A DNA stretch of 64,000 nt from Poa pratensis (lineage: Eukaryota; Streptophyta; Magnoliopsida; Poales; Poaceae), in NCBI GenBank assembly GCA_947311845.1, contig CAMZMU010000041.1, positions 136,990,775 to 137,054,774 of the forward strand, written 5' to 3'. The stretch's first letter is position 1; each line of letters starts with the position of its first letter. A model generated the notes under the pieces. The model did no database searches. It had not been told where the DNA came from and was given only the letters and a program-made list of their open reading frames with translations. The translations under genes were made by a program, and so were the position numbers. Shown one piece after another: positions 1 through 11,529 of this stretch.

Positions 1-475
1 GCCTATCGGGTACCCTACCATGAGGGTACCTGGTGCACGTATCGACTAGGCCCAACTATCAGAGCCTACATGAAGCCCATGAAGGGAGGCCCACGAAGAT
101 GGAGTATCCTCCAAGTTTGGCGAGCAATAGTCGGTTTAGAGTTTCCTTACTTGTAAATCGAGTCGGTTACGAACACCCGAGACCCAGCCTATTATTTAAG
201 GACTGGGAGGGCCATCGAACCAGACAACGAACCACCAGAGCCAAAACCCTAGCGAGATCGACATCTCGCCGGGATCCTTGTAACCATCATATTCACAAAG
301 CAATAACAGACAGGCAGGACGTAGGGGTGTTACCTCCACACGAGGGCCCTGAACCTGGGTAAAATCTTTGCCCTGCTTGTCAGCCGACGATACTTCCAGC
401 TCTACCACGTTCTCTCCCCCATATTCATAACCTAGGGACCTTAACCATGGGTCTTGATGAGTCTACCCCTCGTCA
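1..475 (+). repeat. 5' LTR (left end cut by window)
   Basis: Base 1 matches about position 13 of the 3' LTR (12652..13138). The LTR ends in CTCGTCA at 475, immediately followed by the primer-binding region. A TATA-like TATTTAAG lies at 193..200 and is conserved in the other LTR. The missing start should read TGACATGGGTAT. Confidence 0.93.
193..200 (+). promoter_or_regulatory. LTR TATA-like box
   Basis: TATTTAAG in the 5' LTR, conserved in the 3' LTR near 12858. It is AT-rich within a GC-balanced LTR and placed to start transcripts roughly 30 bases downstream. That would leave about 250 bases of R/U5 before the primer site. Assigned by position and motif only. Confidence 0.5.
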
Positions 476-2977
476 AGTGGCGCCGTCTGTGGGAAAGAAT
501 AGCGCTGGACTCGAAGTTTCGCCGGTCCCAACAGCAAACGGCAAATCGCCGATCACACCAGCAAACGGCAACTCGCCGATCTCATCTGCAAACGGCAACT
601 CGCCGGCCATGTCAGCAAACAGCAACTCGCCGATCCAGGCGACACACGGCGACTCGCCGATCCACTCGAAAAGCGGCAGCCTGCCCGCTTCACCTGCAAA
701 AAGCGCATCTGCTCTTCCAATGAATTTCAATCCGCACTCGCCAGAGCTTCAGGAGGCGTTTTCGGCCTTGAATCAGGTTTGAGTTTGACTGTTGGAGCAT
801 TCAATTTTTTCGTAAACAATCTTGGCACGCAGGACTCGACAGATCCGCAACAACTGGCGCTGGGCGCACTCGAGGCTCCGTCGACTGCGCTCGCCCCGTC
901 GTCGATTCCTGAAGCCTGCTCGCCCGCAACAACCATGTCGACCGGCGAGATCGACAGGTTCATGATGACGGAACTCCAAGGCGAGGAGGCAGAATCAGCA
1001 TACGCACAAGCAACGTCGACTTCAACCTACCACTCGACGAGTTTCGACTGCGGGATCTCCCTCGATGACTTCTACGAGCCCGCGATTCATAACGACAGCA
1101 ACGTCGACTCGGAGATCTTCACCAACACCAACCTCGACTCAGAAATCCATAATGGCTTCGCCAACACCGAGATGAGCATAGGCGATGAGCACATCGACAA
1201 CGAGATTCGCCTCGAAGATCTACTCGATGAACACTGGCTCTGACATGAGCCTCGACGGCGACGTCGAGTCCATGACTGGAATCGACAGCACATACACCTG
1301 TCCTCGGGTCACGCCCCATCAGGTCTACGTGGCCTTCACCGCAGAATCATCCGCAGACGCAGCCGCTCGCAGGCCTGCACAATTCCCATGCACGGTAACC
1401 ATGCCGGATGGGGTCACAACCTTGACAATCACGGAGGAGATGGCAGCAAAAGCAGATAAAGTCATAAAGGAGTGCACAATGATGCCACCAAATTCCACCC
1501 CAGAGGAGATGTTGACCTTCCAGTACTTCAACTGGCAGGAGTCAATTCGACTGCAAAACTACCGAGCGACGCTCGAAGGAGCGCAAAAGGCAAGCCAGCC
1601 TCTCGAGTGCCCGAAGAAGGGAGCAATCCCTCGGGTCCACAATGCAACCAACCCCACGACCTAGGTCGCGGTTGGCAAGCCTTCCAGAACATGAAAGGGT
1701 AGCAATCACCCGTAACCTGTCGTTCATGACAGAGGACGCTAACGGAATCCCAGTGCCCAAAACTGCTGCGGGTGCATTATTCTCCGTAGGTGCTTACCTC
1801 AAGGCAATGCAACCTCCGGCGAATGACCCTAACGCAGCCCTGCATCGCCAACAACTCAAATCGCTAGCTCTAGCGGCACAGGCTATACAGCCAGAAGACA
1901 AAACTCCAGCAAGGAATCGCGATCGCGACATAGTCGACTCACGACACGCAGCACATCATCGCAGTGGTCGCAGCCACCACTCGGATGAAGGAAGGAGAAG
2001 CACGCGCCGGCACAGGTCCAGCAGAAGCAGATCTCGAAGATCCTATAGCAGCGATTCATACTCTGATCGCGAACCAGAGCCATGCGGAGCATTGTGCTTC
2101 ACTCGACGCATCCGTGAGACGCGGATGCCCAAAGGTTCAAGTTGACAGGCGAACAACCCAAGTACAACGGTCGCCAAGAACCTTCGGGTGGCTAGAAGAT
2201 TACAGACTCGCCGTGGCATGCCAGCGTGGCACGAACACCACGGCGATGCAGTACATACGACTCATGCTCGAAGGAACTGCCCGCGACTGGCTCAACGCTC
2301 CCTCCATCATCATACGACTCGTGGGACGATTTCCGCAGAGACTTCATCAAAAACTTCGAGCCTCTGTGTGAGCGCCCGAAGACATTCGAGAATTAAGGCA
2401 TGCACTCAACGATCAGACGAGTCGTTGAGATCATACATACGGCGGTGGACCGAAATACGCAATTCGGTTGGCAAAGTGTCAGAAGACAGGGCCATGGATG
2501 CCTTCATACAAGGTCTCGCCAGGAAGGACTTCAAAGAGGCACTGGTCGTGAAAAGCCAACCTCCCTGGCTGACCTCATCAAAGTTGCGACTGAGTGGGCA
2601 GATGGAGAGGATTCTGTACGCAGATCCCGTGCTTCCCCACACGCGACAACTACGAAAGCGGCAGTCGAGGCCGCAGAGATTCATACAGAGAAGATCGCAG
2701 GCGCAAACGTTCCAAACGTCCTTACGACGATAACAGACCCGAGTTCATGGCGGCTGGATACACAACCCGGGAGACCAAGATAGAAGCAATCGACGCTCGG
2801 ATGATCGACGGGACAGTCGAGATCGCGAGCAGCGGAGCGACAGCTACAAAAGGCAAGAATGGCGCAAACGCAGCGACGCAAAACCCGAGCGGTCATTCGA
2901 GGAAAAGATGGACGACTGGTGCAGATTCCACCTCTTCAAGGGGGACGACGGAAAACTACGCTCCAATCACACCCTAA
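447..2977 (+). pseudogene. gag remnant of the Tat-type element
   Basis: The capsid-region gene is broken into overlapping open segments in different frames (447..782, 779..1243, 1185..1664, 1642..2145, 1964..2371, 2188..2733, 2400..2783, 2594..2977). The first possible ATG, at 447, lies inside the end of the LTR. The N-terminal part (about 535..670) has nine-residue repeats of the type ANGNSPIxS. The Retrotrans_gag-like core is recognisable around 2200..2640: ARDWLNAPS, then SLRSYIRRWTEIRNSV, then MDAFIQGL, then ATEWADGED. At least five frameshifts are needed to read it through. It would form the virus-like particle in an intact relative; here it is non-functional. Confidence 0.8.
478..495 (+). 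other. Primer-binding site (tRNA-Asp-like)
   Basis: Begins two bases after the LTR with TGGCGCCGT, complementary to the 3' end of tRNA-Asp as in many plant gypsy elements. The remaining bases (CTGTGGGA) diverge from the canonical GTTGCCGGGGA-type tail. Priming use is inferred from position. Confidence 0.75.
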
Positions 2978-3273
2978 GGAACTGCAGGGAATTCGACCAA
3001 ATGGCGACTGACTGATACGACTCAAAAGGTACGGCCCAGCACCTGCTCAGCCCACGCCTGCACCCGCACCACAGCCGAACGCTGTGCCCGCTCTCATGGC
3101 GCCACAGCCGCCACCGCAACCACCCCACAGCCTGCTCCAGGCGCAAACCTCGCAGGTGCCATACAACCCGTACTACGGGCGGAAGATGATCAATATCCAC
3201 AGCCCCACGGGCAGATGTACATGATACAAAAGGGTCGCCCCTCCAACAGGCAGCAAAAGCTAATCACTCGACA

Positions 3274-4005
3274 GTGAACATGGCTGTCATGGCACCTCCT
3301 GATGCCGAATTTCTGAAGGGATCGGAAACCATCATAAGCTTCAGTCGAGAGGATCATCCCCCAGCTGTAGTTCGACCAGGGCACGCGGCTCTGGTACTCG
3401 ACGCGCAAATAGGAGGCTACGCCATGACCAAGGTCTTCATGGATGGAGGCAGCGGCATAAACATCATCTTCGCGGACACGCTCCGCAAAATGAACAGGTC
3501 AGTCGAAAACCTCCCAAAATCTTCAAATACCTTCCACGGTATTGTTCCTGGCAAAGCAATTAGCCCAGAAGGCACCATACAACTCGACGTTACGTTCGGG
3601 GACAAAAGCCACTTCAGGACAGAGTCGATTGAGTTCGAGGTCGTCGACTGGAAATCACAATACCATGCTATTCTTGGTCGCCCGACGTTTGCTCGATTCA
3701 TGGCGGTGCCACACTGCGTACCTCACGCTGAAGATGCCAGGACCAAAGGGAGTCATCACTGTCCGTGGAAACTTTCAAAGGTCCGATGCTTGCGACCGCG
3801 AGTTCAGCAAAATCTCCGAGATGTTCGGGGTGGAAGAATCACTCGCCGACTTGGCGATTCCAACGACCGCACACTCCTTCCGGAGCATAAGAAGTTGGCA
3901 GTCGACAGATCCTTCAATGCTACAAATGACACAAGGTCGCATCAGGTGCACCCGACCGATCCGTCCAAGACAGTCAACATATCTTCGAGCCTGCCTATCG
4001 CATAG
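3274..4005 (+). pseudogene. Retrotransposon aspartic protease remnant
   Basis: An open segment of 243 codons. The protease active-site motif reads FMDGGSGINIIF at about 3435..3470; D-G-G-S-G is the usual Tat/Athila form of the D-T/S-G-A motif. The flap and second-half motif (AILGRPTFARFMAVP) follows at about 3666..3710. Downstream of that the frame drifts out of register with RT, so protease and RT are no longer joined. In an intact relative this enzyme processes the Gag-Pol polyprotein. Confidence 0.85.
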
Positions 4006-4014
4006 GAAGGCGCG

Positions 4015-5270
4015 CTCGTCGAATTCCTCCGTGAGAACTGGGAAATATTTGCGTGGTGTCCAGCCGACATGCCAGGTATTCCCAGGGAATTCGCCGAGCA
4101 CTCTCTCCAATTGTTTCCAGATGCAAAGCCAGTCAAGCAAACGATGCGTCGAATCTCCGGCCCAAAGCGAACCGCAGTCGAATCTGAAGTCGACCGGTTA
4201 CTCGCAGCAGGATTCATTAGGGAAATCAAGAAATCACAATGGGTGGCCAACCCGTACTCGTAGAAAAGAAGCATACAGACATCCTTCGGATGTGCGTGGA
4301 CTTCACAGCGCTGAACAAGTGCTGTCCAAAGGATCACTTCCCGCTACCCGAATCGACCAGATCGTCGACTCCACCGCCGGATGCGCACGACTCTCCTTTC
4401 TGGATGCTTACTCAGGTTATCACCAGATAAGGATGAAGCAAGAAGACGAAGAAAAAACGGCGTTCATAACCCCACTCGGGGTCTACTGCTACACAACTAT
4501 GCCCTTTGGGCTCAAAAACGCGGGTGCAACATACCAGCGCATGATGCAGGACTGCCTCAAAAAGCAAATGGACGCAACGTCCAGGTCTACGTGGATGACA
4601 TTGTCATTACCACAAGGGAAGAACACACACTACTCGACGATTTGAGGGAGACGTTCGCAAACCTCAAACGCTTCCATATCAAGCTCAATCCTAAGAAGTG
4701 CACGTTCGGCGTTCCAGCCGGGCAGCTCTAGGGTACCTAGTCTCTGCCCGTGGAATCGAAGCAGACCCGGAGAAAATACAGGCCATCCTCACAATGCAAA
4801 GGCCTTCAAAGCTTCACGATGTGCAGAAACTAGCAGGACGAGTAGCAGCGCTCAGTCGATTCATCAGCAAACTGGGTGAAAAGGCTCTACCATTCTATCG
4901 ACTGATGAAGAAGGCGGACAAGTTCGAGTGGACGCCAGAAGCTGAAGCAGCCTTCACAGATCTCAAGCGGATCCTCACAAGCCCTCCGATCCTCGTCGCA
5001 CCTAAGGAACGGGAACCACTCTACCTGTATGTCTCGGCTACAAACAGGGTGGTGAGCACCGTACTGGTAGTCGAACGCATGGAGGAGGGGCACATCCAAA
5101 GCATACAACGTCCAGTCTACTACCTGAGCGAGGTTCTCTCCATATCAAAACAGCGGTACCCGCACTATCAAAAGCTGGCATACGCTGTATTCATGTCCTC
5201 AAGGAAGTTGACACACTACTTCACCGAGCACCCGATCACCGTGGTAAGTAAAGCAATCGGTGATATCCTC
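4015..5270 (+). pseudogene. Ty3/gypsy reverse transcriptase remnant
   Basis: Fragments of RT occur in successive frames at 4069..4263, 4239..4430, 4381..4731 and 4698 onward. The fingers/palm entry is LLAAGFIREIKKSQW. The FLDAYSGYHQI motif is near 4400..4435, and the catalytic YVDD box is at 4588..4599. The thumb/connection region (LGYLVSARGIEADPEKI, near 4725) leads into the long frame reaching RNase H. Several single-base indels and an in-frame stop at 4261 make it inactive. The motif order and YVDD identify it as Ty3/gypsy rather than copia. Confidence 0.9.
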
Positions 5271-6017
5271 ACAAACCCCAATGCAACGGGTCGAGTCGCA
5301 AAATGGCTCATCGAGCTGGCTCCAAGAGACATCAAGTACGAGCACCCGAAGGCTATCAAAGCACAAGTCCTACCCGACTTCACAACCGAGTGGATAGAGG
5401 CCCAATTACCTGGAGCACCAGACGTGTCCAATTCCTGGACCATGTACTTCGATGGGTCCAAGAAACACGAAGGCGCAGGCGCAGGCGTCATCCTCATATC
5501 ACCAAAAGGGGACAAGCTACGTTATGTTTTGCAGATGGGATTCAAACTACCCTCCAATAACGAGGCTGAATACGAGGCTCTGATCCATGGCATGCGGATG
5601 GCAAAAGCACTTGGGTGCACTCGATTGATGATCTACGGCGACTCCAATCTCGTGGTGGTGCAGCAAACAATGAAGGCCTGCGACGCAATCGCGGACAACA
5701 TGATCGCTTATCGCGACCTGTACAACACACTGGAGGGCAGCTTCGAGGGCTGCGAGTTGAGGCACATAGGAAGGGAAAGTAACGAAGAAGCAGACATGCT
5801 AGCCAATCTTGGCTCAACTGGCGCACAAATTCCACCTGGTGTCTTCCTCGAGCGCATCGAACACAGATCTATCAAGGAGAAACGAGAGCCTCCTCCGTCG
5901 ACTACGCCAGCCAAAAGCAAATGCCTAGCACAGAGGACCCCCCAGTCGGGGTTCCTCATTGAGCCAACTTGGACTCAACCTTTTCTGGCTTACATACTCC
6001 GGCGAGCTACCAGATGA
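5271..6017 (+). pseudogene. RNase H domain remnant
   Basis: Part of the 439-codon open frame 4698..6017, the longest intact piece of pol. RNase H acidic residues are visible: YFDGSKK near 5447, NNEAEYEAL near 5560 and IYGDSNLV near 5632, with the late ANLGS segment near 5800. In gypsy elements this domain removes RNA from the RNA-DNA hybrid. A second RH-like fold typical of Tat elements may be present, but I could not separate two copies by eye. The frame is lost at the junction with integrase. Confidence 0.85.
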
Positions 6018-7196
6018 CATAACCGAGTCCCGACGCGTGACTCGAAGATCAAAAGCATACACCGTTATCAACGGCGAGTTATACAAGCGCAGCATATCAG
6101 GTATGTTCCAAAGATGCATCGCATTCGAAGATGGCCAAGCCATACTTCGAGATTCATGCAGGTACCTGTGGGCATCACGCCAGCAGTCGATCACTCGTAG
6201 CCAAAGCCTTTCGCGCAGGGTTTTACTGGCCTACAGCACTCAAAGACGCGGAGGACATAGTCAAAAGGTGCGTCGGCTGCCAGAAATTCGCAACAAGGCC
6301 GCACGCACCCGCATCGGCGTTGAAGACATACCGCTGGCCTGGCCTTTCGCCCAATGGGGGCTCGATATGGTTGGGCCACTCAAAAATCATCGCATGGCGG
6401 GCATACTCACCTACTGGTGGCAGTCGACAAGTTCACAAAGTGGATCGAGGCGGTCCCCATCACAAATTCGACTGCTACTACGGCAGTCAACTTCATAAAG
6501 AGCATCATCTACCGCTTCGGTGTCCCAAACAGTATCATCACTGATAACGGCACAAACTTCACGGCTGAGGAGTTCAAAACCTTCTGCAAAGAGCAGGACA
6601 TTACGCTCAACTACGCATCCGTGGCGCATCCACAATCCAATGGCCAAGTCGAAAAGGCCAATGGACTTGTGACGAGTGGGATCAAGAAGCGCCTCCTGGT
6701 GCCACTCAAAAGAGCTGCGGGTGCTTGGGTCGAAGAACTACCATCTGTGCTATGGAGCCTACGCACAACTCCCAACACTTCTACGCAGTTCACCCATTCT
6801 TCATGGTCTATGGTGCAGAGGCAATTCTGCCATCAGATGTAAGGTTCAATGCGCCACGAGTTGAAGCATACAATGAAGACGACGCGGAAGAAGCACTCGA
6901 AGACGCAGTCGACTTGCTCGATGAGCGCGAGACACGGCCTTGGCCCGCACAGCTGTTTACCAGCAGATCTCCGCAACTACCATAGCCGTCGACTGCGAAC
7001 CAGGTCCTTCGTTGTTGGCGACCTGGTTCTTCGATTGAAGCAAAAGAAGGTGCACAAGCTCGCTTCCCCATGGGAAGGTCCCTTCATCATCACGGAGGTC
7101 CTTGGTGGAGGCGCATATCGACTGAAGCACGCGAAGACAGGCGAACTCTCTCATAATCCTTGGAACGTTGCGCATCTGCGCCGTTTCTACGCATAA
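5990..7196 (+). pseudogene. Integrase remnant with C-terminal domain
   Basis: The zinc-binding HHCC part reads across 6131..6310: HAGTCGHH, then CVGCQKF. The catalytic core is in another frame (6354..6842), with VAVDKFTKW, ITDNGTNF and the glutamate in NGQVEKANG, giving the D,D,E triad. A third frame (6849..7196) holds the C-terminal GDLVLR..PWEGPF..GAYRL module and ends with TAA at 7194..7196. No chromodomain is apparent, consistent with a non-chromovirus. At least three frameshifts separate the parts. Confidence 0.88.
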
Positions 7197-7907
7197 AGTG
7201 CTCACAGTCATACAATGTAATAGGCTATATGTCGGATGGCTGCAGGTTTCAGACGCGCTCTTTTCCTTACCAGGGTACCTAAGGGGACTGGAAGGTTTTT
7301 AATGAGGCGGCCTGCAGCCTAACATTCAAAAGAGGAATAAAATCAATGTTCCTTCGACTTCTTTGTGGTACTACCCGCATAATTCATACCTTAACCGCAC
7401 CCGAAACCCTCGGGGGGTGTTATCGATCAAATGAGCTCTCGCTCTTGCAGAAACACAATGCCTTAGCCGCACCCGAATGCTCGGGGGCTGCGTAACAAGG
7501 ATCCAAACAAAGAACACAAAAACTCTGCAGCCGCACTCGAATACTCGGGGGCTGCACAGTCATTGGTTCACAACCAACACATATTTCACAAACCCCGCTC
7601 GACTGACTCGGGGGCTCGACAAAAAATCAAAGTATACAAACTATACAATATACAAAGAGTCAAAAATTACACTCGGGGGCTGCCCCCTATACAAAATTGC
7701 ACTCGCAAACTATTCTAATCCTCAGGCTCGTCCTTTACGGGCAGCTCGGGACCGCAAAGCTGTTCGCGAGTGCACTCGATTAGTGTCTCCGCAGCTTGGA
7801 TCGTGTCATCCAGGTCTTTTTGTTCGAGAACTCTCCGGCTGCAGGTGTCCGCAACACCAACCTTGGTTTTCGACTACGCATATACGCCATTGCAGCGTTG
7901 GCTCCAA
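7197..7907. repeat. Spacer with repeated polypurine-like motifs
   Basis: No plus-strand gene. Five copies of a CTCGGGGGCTG-like motif occur at about 7408, 7481, 7545, 7608 and 7673, each preceded by CCGAA- or CGACT-type sequence. The motif matches the polypurine tract beside the 3' LTR (12641..12650). Another copy lies at 12050..12059. The function of the internal copies is unknown. Confidence 0.75.
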
Positions 7908-8548
7908 TCACAAGTCTCTGAGACAGCAACTCTCGAATGGATTTTTTGACGGAAGATGTTCAACAAAGCACGAATCCTTGTGGTTGTGGCCCGCAGGAAA
8001 AAGAGTCTCGTTCAGGCGAATAAACGCTGCCCGGCATAACTCCAGCAGTTCAGCACTTCGCCAGACGCGATCCTTCAGGGTGGCGAGTATGCGGGCATGG
8101 TACCTATCAAGCCAAAAGTGTTGACGCCCAGTCGTAGGGTCGTCAACCACGCTATCCAGACGCCCTTCCACGCGAATCTTTTCAGCCTGGAAGTTGTCGA
8201 CAAAGCCTACAAACACGGGCACCAGTCAGATAAAAGGACAAGCTACGCAAAAAGCTTGTAAACAGAGCAAGACTCGAACTTACACTCGAGTTGCCTGTTC
8301 ACAAGATCCATCTCCCCGAGCACATATTCCTCGCGTTGGGTGGCCAACGCGGGTCTCGCCCTCAATCGATTCAGCTCAGCCTGGGCGTCCTTCAGATCTT
8401 GCTCCATTCTCACAAATTTGGCCTTCATATACTCCATCACCTTGGCATCATTTACCTGACCCTGGGATCGGGTGGTGATTGGAGCCTGCGAGGAACTAGT
8501 CGCAGTAGCAGGTTCTCGTGACTGTTCAAAGAGCATAATCACAAACAC
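7908..8548 (-). pseudogene. Second antisense ORF region in Tat element
   Basis: Two minus-strand open segments, 8243..8548 and 7908..8222, lie just 3' of the larger antisense gene. The first has a Glu/Lys/Arg-rich helical stretch (RMEQDLKDAQAELNRLRA) suggesting a coiled coil. The second contains FWLDRYHARILATLKDRVWR. They may be terminal exons of the larger antisense gene or a separate small gene. No named domain recognised. Confidence 0.5.
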
Positions 8549-8719
8549 AAAGTTTGTGTCAGAAGCTAAAAAATGTCATAAGCATACAACTCTTCGAGTG
8601 AAAGCATTAGCAAAAGACTTTGCATAAACAAGGTAGCAAACAAAGCGCAGACTCGCGCAGTTCAGAAGGTATCATTACAAGGCATAAAAAAGCAAAAGGG
8701 TACAGCTACCCTAAACCTA

Positions 8720-11387
8720 AGATTCGATTTCCTAAGCAGACGATTGGCAGTCTCGAGTGCCCGGCGCTCCATGGTGTTCATAAAAACCTTCGGCCAGTCG
8801 CGCGGCGGCTCCGCTCACCCCTTCAGGAAATGGGCTTCCCATCTGGCTTCTGAGGGAACGCAGACAGTGCTGCCTCATAGTCGCAATCTATCCCATGTCC
8901 CATAAGAAGCTTGATGGTGGACTCGGATCCGCGTACCGTGTTGGCGCGAGCGAAACCCGCCATGGTGGACGTCCCGGGGCCAAACACGTCGGCGAATCAT
9001 CCACCGTCGACGGCACTACGCCAGTCGGGAACACCACTTGGTATACAGCGCCAAGTGTGCTCGTCGATTTGGCGAGTGTTTCTTTCGCCTGGTTGCATAG
9101 AGCGCCTAAGCCGCCCACAGCCTGTTCCAGCGAAGATCGTCACTCGCCACGTCCGCAGAGGCCGGTGCGCCAACACTTCTGCACAATTCAAAAGGCAAAG
9201 TCATTTTACGACACTCGACAAGTTATCTTGTCATATCAAAGGAGAAAAGATTACTCACCTCCATGACTGCGCGAGTGCCGCGAGCTGGTCAGCATATCTC
9301 GCTCGCGTGCAGCGGCTGAGTTGGTGGCGGCAGCCACTCTTTCTTCGACTCTTCGCGCTGCGCGGCGAGTGCGTCTTCCAGCTCCTTCTTCTCGCCTGGC
9401 CCAGCAAATCACGTGCATTCAATACTCGACAAAATCAAGCATTGCAAAAAGAATTGGCAAAAAAAAGCAAAAAGGAGAACTCACGACTGAGCCGCTCGAG
9501 CTCGGCGCGCATGGTGTCCCTCTCCTGCTCCACCTGGACATAAGCCTTGGCAGAATCTGCCAAGGTGTGGTAGAAGGGCTGCGAGCACAGGATTCAGCAA
9601 AAATCCAAAACTCTCACAGACCTACAACTAAACGGGTCAAGCAAAAAGTTACTCACGTGGTTCATCCACGGCTCAGGAGCCGCGACTGATGTCCCGACAT
9701 CTGGAGTTGCGCCTTGGCTGTCTCAACGACAGTCAGTGGCCATTGGCTGGGCAGCCTCTTTTCCAGTCGGTGCAGACTTCGAGTGCTCCAGGGTTGGAAC
9801 ATTTCGATGGAGGAGTCCCAGGCTGATTGTTTTCAGCGCTGTGGGCAACACAACAAAGCAAAAAGACGGTAGCACAAATATGTGACAGCACAAAAATTCT
9901 CATCATACTCAAAAACACACATACCTGTGCTCCTCATCTTCCTCTTTCGGAGTCGCCAAAAATTGGTCCCCAAAGGCTGGGGTACCACTCGACTGAAGGA
10001 GAAGTTGAGCTGTTGAGCACGCACGCAAAGGAGCGGCTTGGAAAACAGGTGGTGACCTGATTCCTCGTCATCCTCCAACCTGCTCCTTCGCGGGTGAACT
10101 GCAGCAGAAGGCGCCTTCTTGGCCAGTCGACGCCGCTTCGGTGGCGCGGTATCGACTTCTTGGTCAGAGGGGCCTTTCTTCAGATTGGACTTCTTCTGCT
10201 GCTTCTCCTCGACCTCCTCCACATGAGTGGTGGCAGAAGGGATGGGCGACTGATCCCCTTTCGGGTCCACCACCTGTGCCTGTGTTTCTTCAGTCTCGCC
10301 ATTTTCAGGCAGAGGAGGAAGGGAGGCAGCAGTCGAGTGACCCTGCATAGCATACATCACATTGAAAGTCAGAATCAAAAATCGCATATCGCAGATTGCG
10401 AGTGGCAAACTCTCATTCAAGCAGGCTATAACACGTACATACCTCAAGCAAAGGGTTCTCCAACCATACGGCTCAATGGGACAGTCGACGTCGCATTTGT
10501 CGCTGTCGTCAGGCTGGTGATGTGGCGCAGTGATTCACAGTTCATTCCTTGAGTTCCTCTGGGCTCATCCGGGTGGAGTCACCAACGCCCTCAAACTCCC
10601 ACATGGGGTGCGCTCGGGCACGGTGTGGCCCACCCGCCTCTTCACAAAGGTGGCAATCAAATGAATGCCTGTGACCTTGTCCAGCAGTGTTGATTCGAGT
10701 CAGCAAAGGGCGCGCTTCCTCCATTTCTTCGGCTGAGAGCTGGTGATCCCAGCCTTGGTCCTGACGTAAGCTGCAGTCGAAAGGTGGCGACTCCGTCTTG
10801 CTCGACACTCGCATAAACCATCCTTTCCTCCAGCCTTGCGCGGAGTCGACGGTCTTCAGGCGGAAATAGCGGGTGTCGCTGGCACCTGGATGCCGCAGCC
10901 GCCACGGGGTAGGTGCGACACCTCTCTGTTGGGACGCACCATGAATATGGTCTTCCATAGCGAGCTGGGTGCGACGCCAAGGAAGCACTCGCATAGCGTG
11001 ATAAAGCACGCAATATGCATAATACCTTCGGGAGTGAGATCATGGATCTGCACCCCGTAGGCATAAAGGAGGCCACGAACAAAATCGTGGAGGGGAAGCG
11101 AAAAGCCCCTGGACACAAACTCCGCAAAGCAAACGCTCGTTGGCGCGTGGTTCGGGGCATACCTCCTTGGGGATGGAGCGCGGACGGCGAGTTGCTCCGC
11201 GGGAGGCAGAATCCTGCTCGCGGAGCTTGAGCAGATGGGCGTCCTTGATGGTGGACTTCGCCCAGTCCCCGCTGCCTTTCTTCAGCGCGGCGGATGCAGA
11301 TGTACCCGCCACAGTCTTCTTGCCCTTGGCTGCATCGGTCGCGGCAGCGGCGGCGGCACCACGCTTGGATCCTCCACCTTTCGCCAT
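8720..11387 (-). pseudogene. Antisense spliced gene of Tat element (gypsy-type transposon domain protein)
   Basis: Reads opposite to gag-pol, starting at an ATG at 11387 (MAKGGGSKRGAAAAAATDAA). The early part resembles the plant putative gypsy-type transposon domain family (Pfam Transposase_28, PF04195), with segments such as FVRGLLYAYGVQIHDLTPEG and HPMWEFEGVGDSTRMSPEEL. Exon candidates with GT/AG borders, 5' to 3': 11387-10443, 10342-9927, 9838-9657, 9578-9485, 9395-9259, and 9178 to about 8720. Exons 4 and 5 are charged and coiled-coil-like (VEQERDTMRAELERL, KKELEDALAAQREE). Exon 2 is Lys/Glu-rich with a basic PPKRRRLAKK stretch. Exon 1 carries at least two frameshifts (near 11112 and 10880), so this copy looks dead. 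Function in intact relatives is unknown. The family name is from memory. Confidence 0.75.
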
Positions 11388-11522
11388 TGCAACGATGGAT
11401 GCGGGTGTGGGAGAAGAGAGCTTGGGCGCAGAACAATGGAGGTGGGGCGTGAGGAAGGATGAGACGAGGGGCGGCGCAAAAAGGCAAATGGCAAGTAAAA
11501 AAATTCTGCCAGCGCCGTCCCC

Positions 11523-11529
11523 CTATTTA
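11523..11529 (-). promoter_or_regulatory. Possible TATA box of antisense gene
   Basis: On the minus strand the sequence reads TAAATAGG about 140 bases upstream of the antisense ATG at 11387. It is within otherwise GC-rich DNA. This would give the antisense gene its own promoter. Motif and spacing only. Confidence 0.3.
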
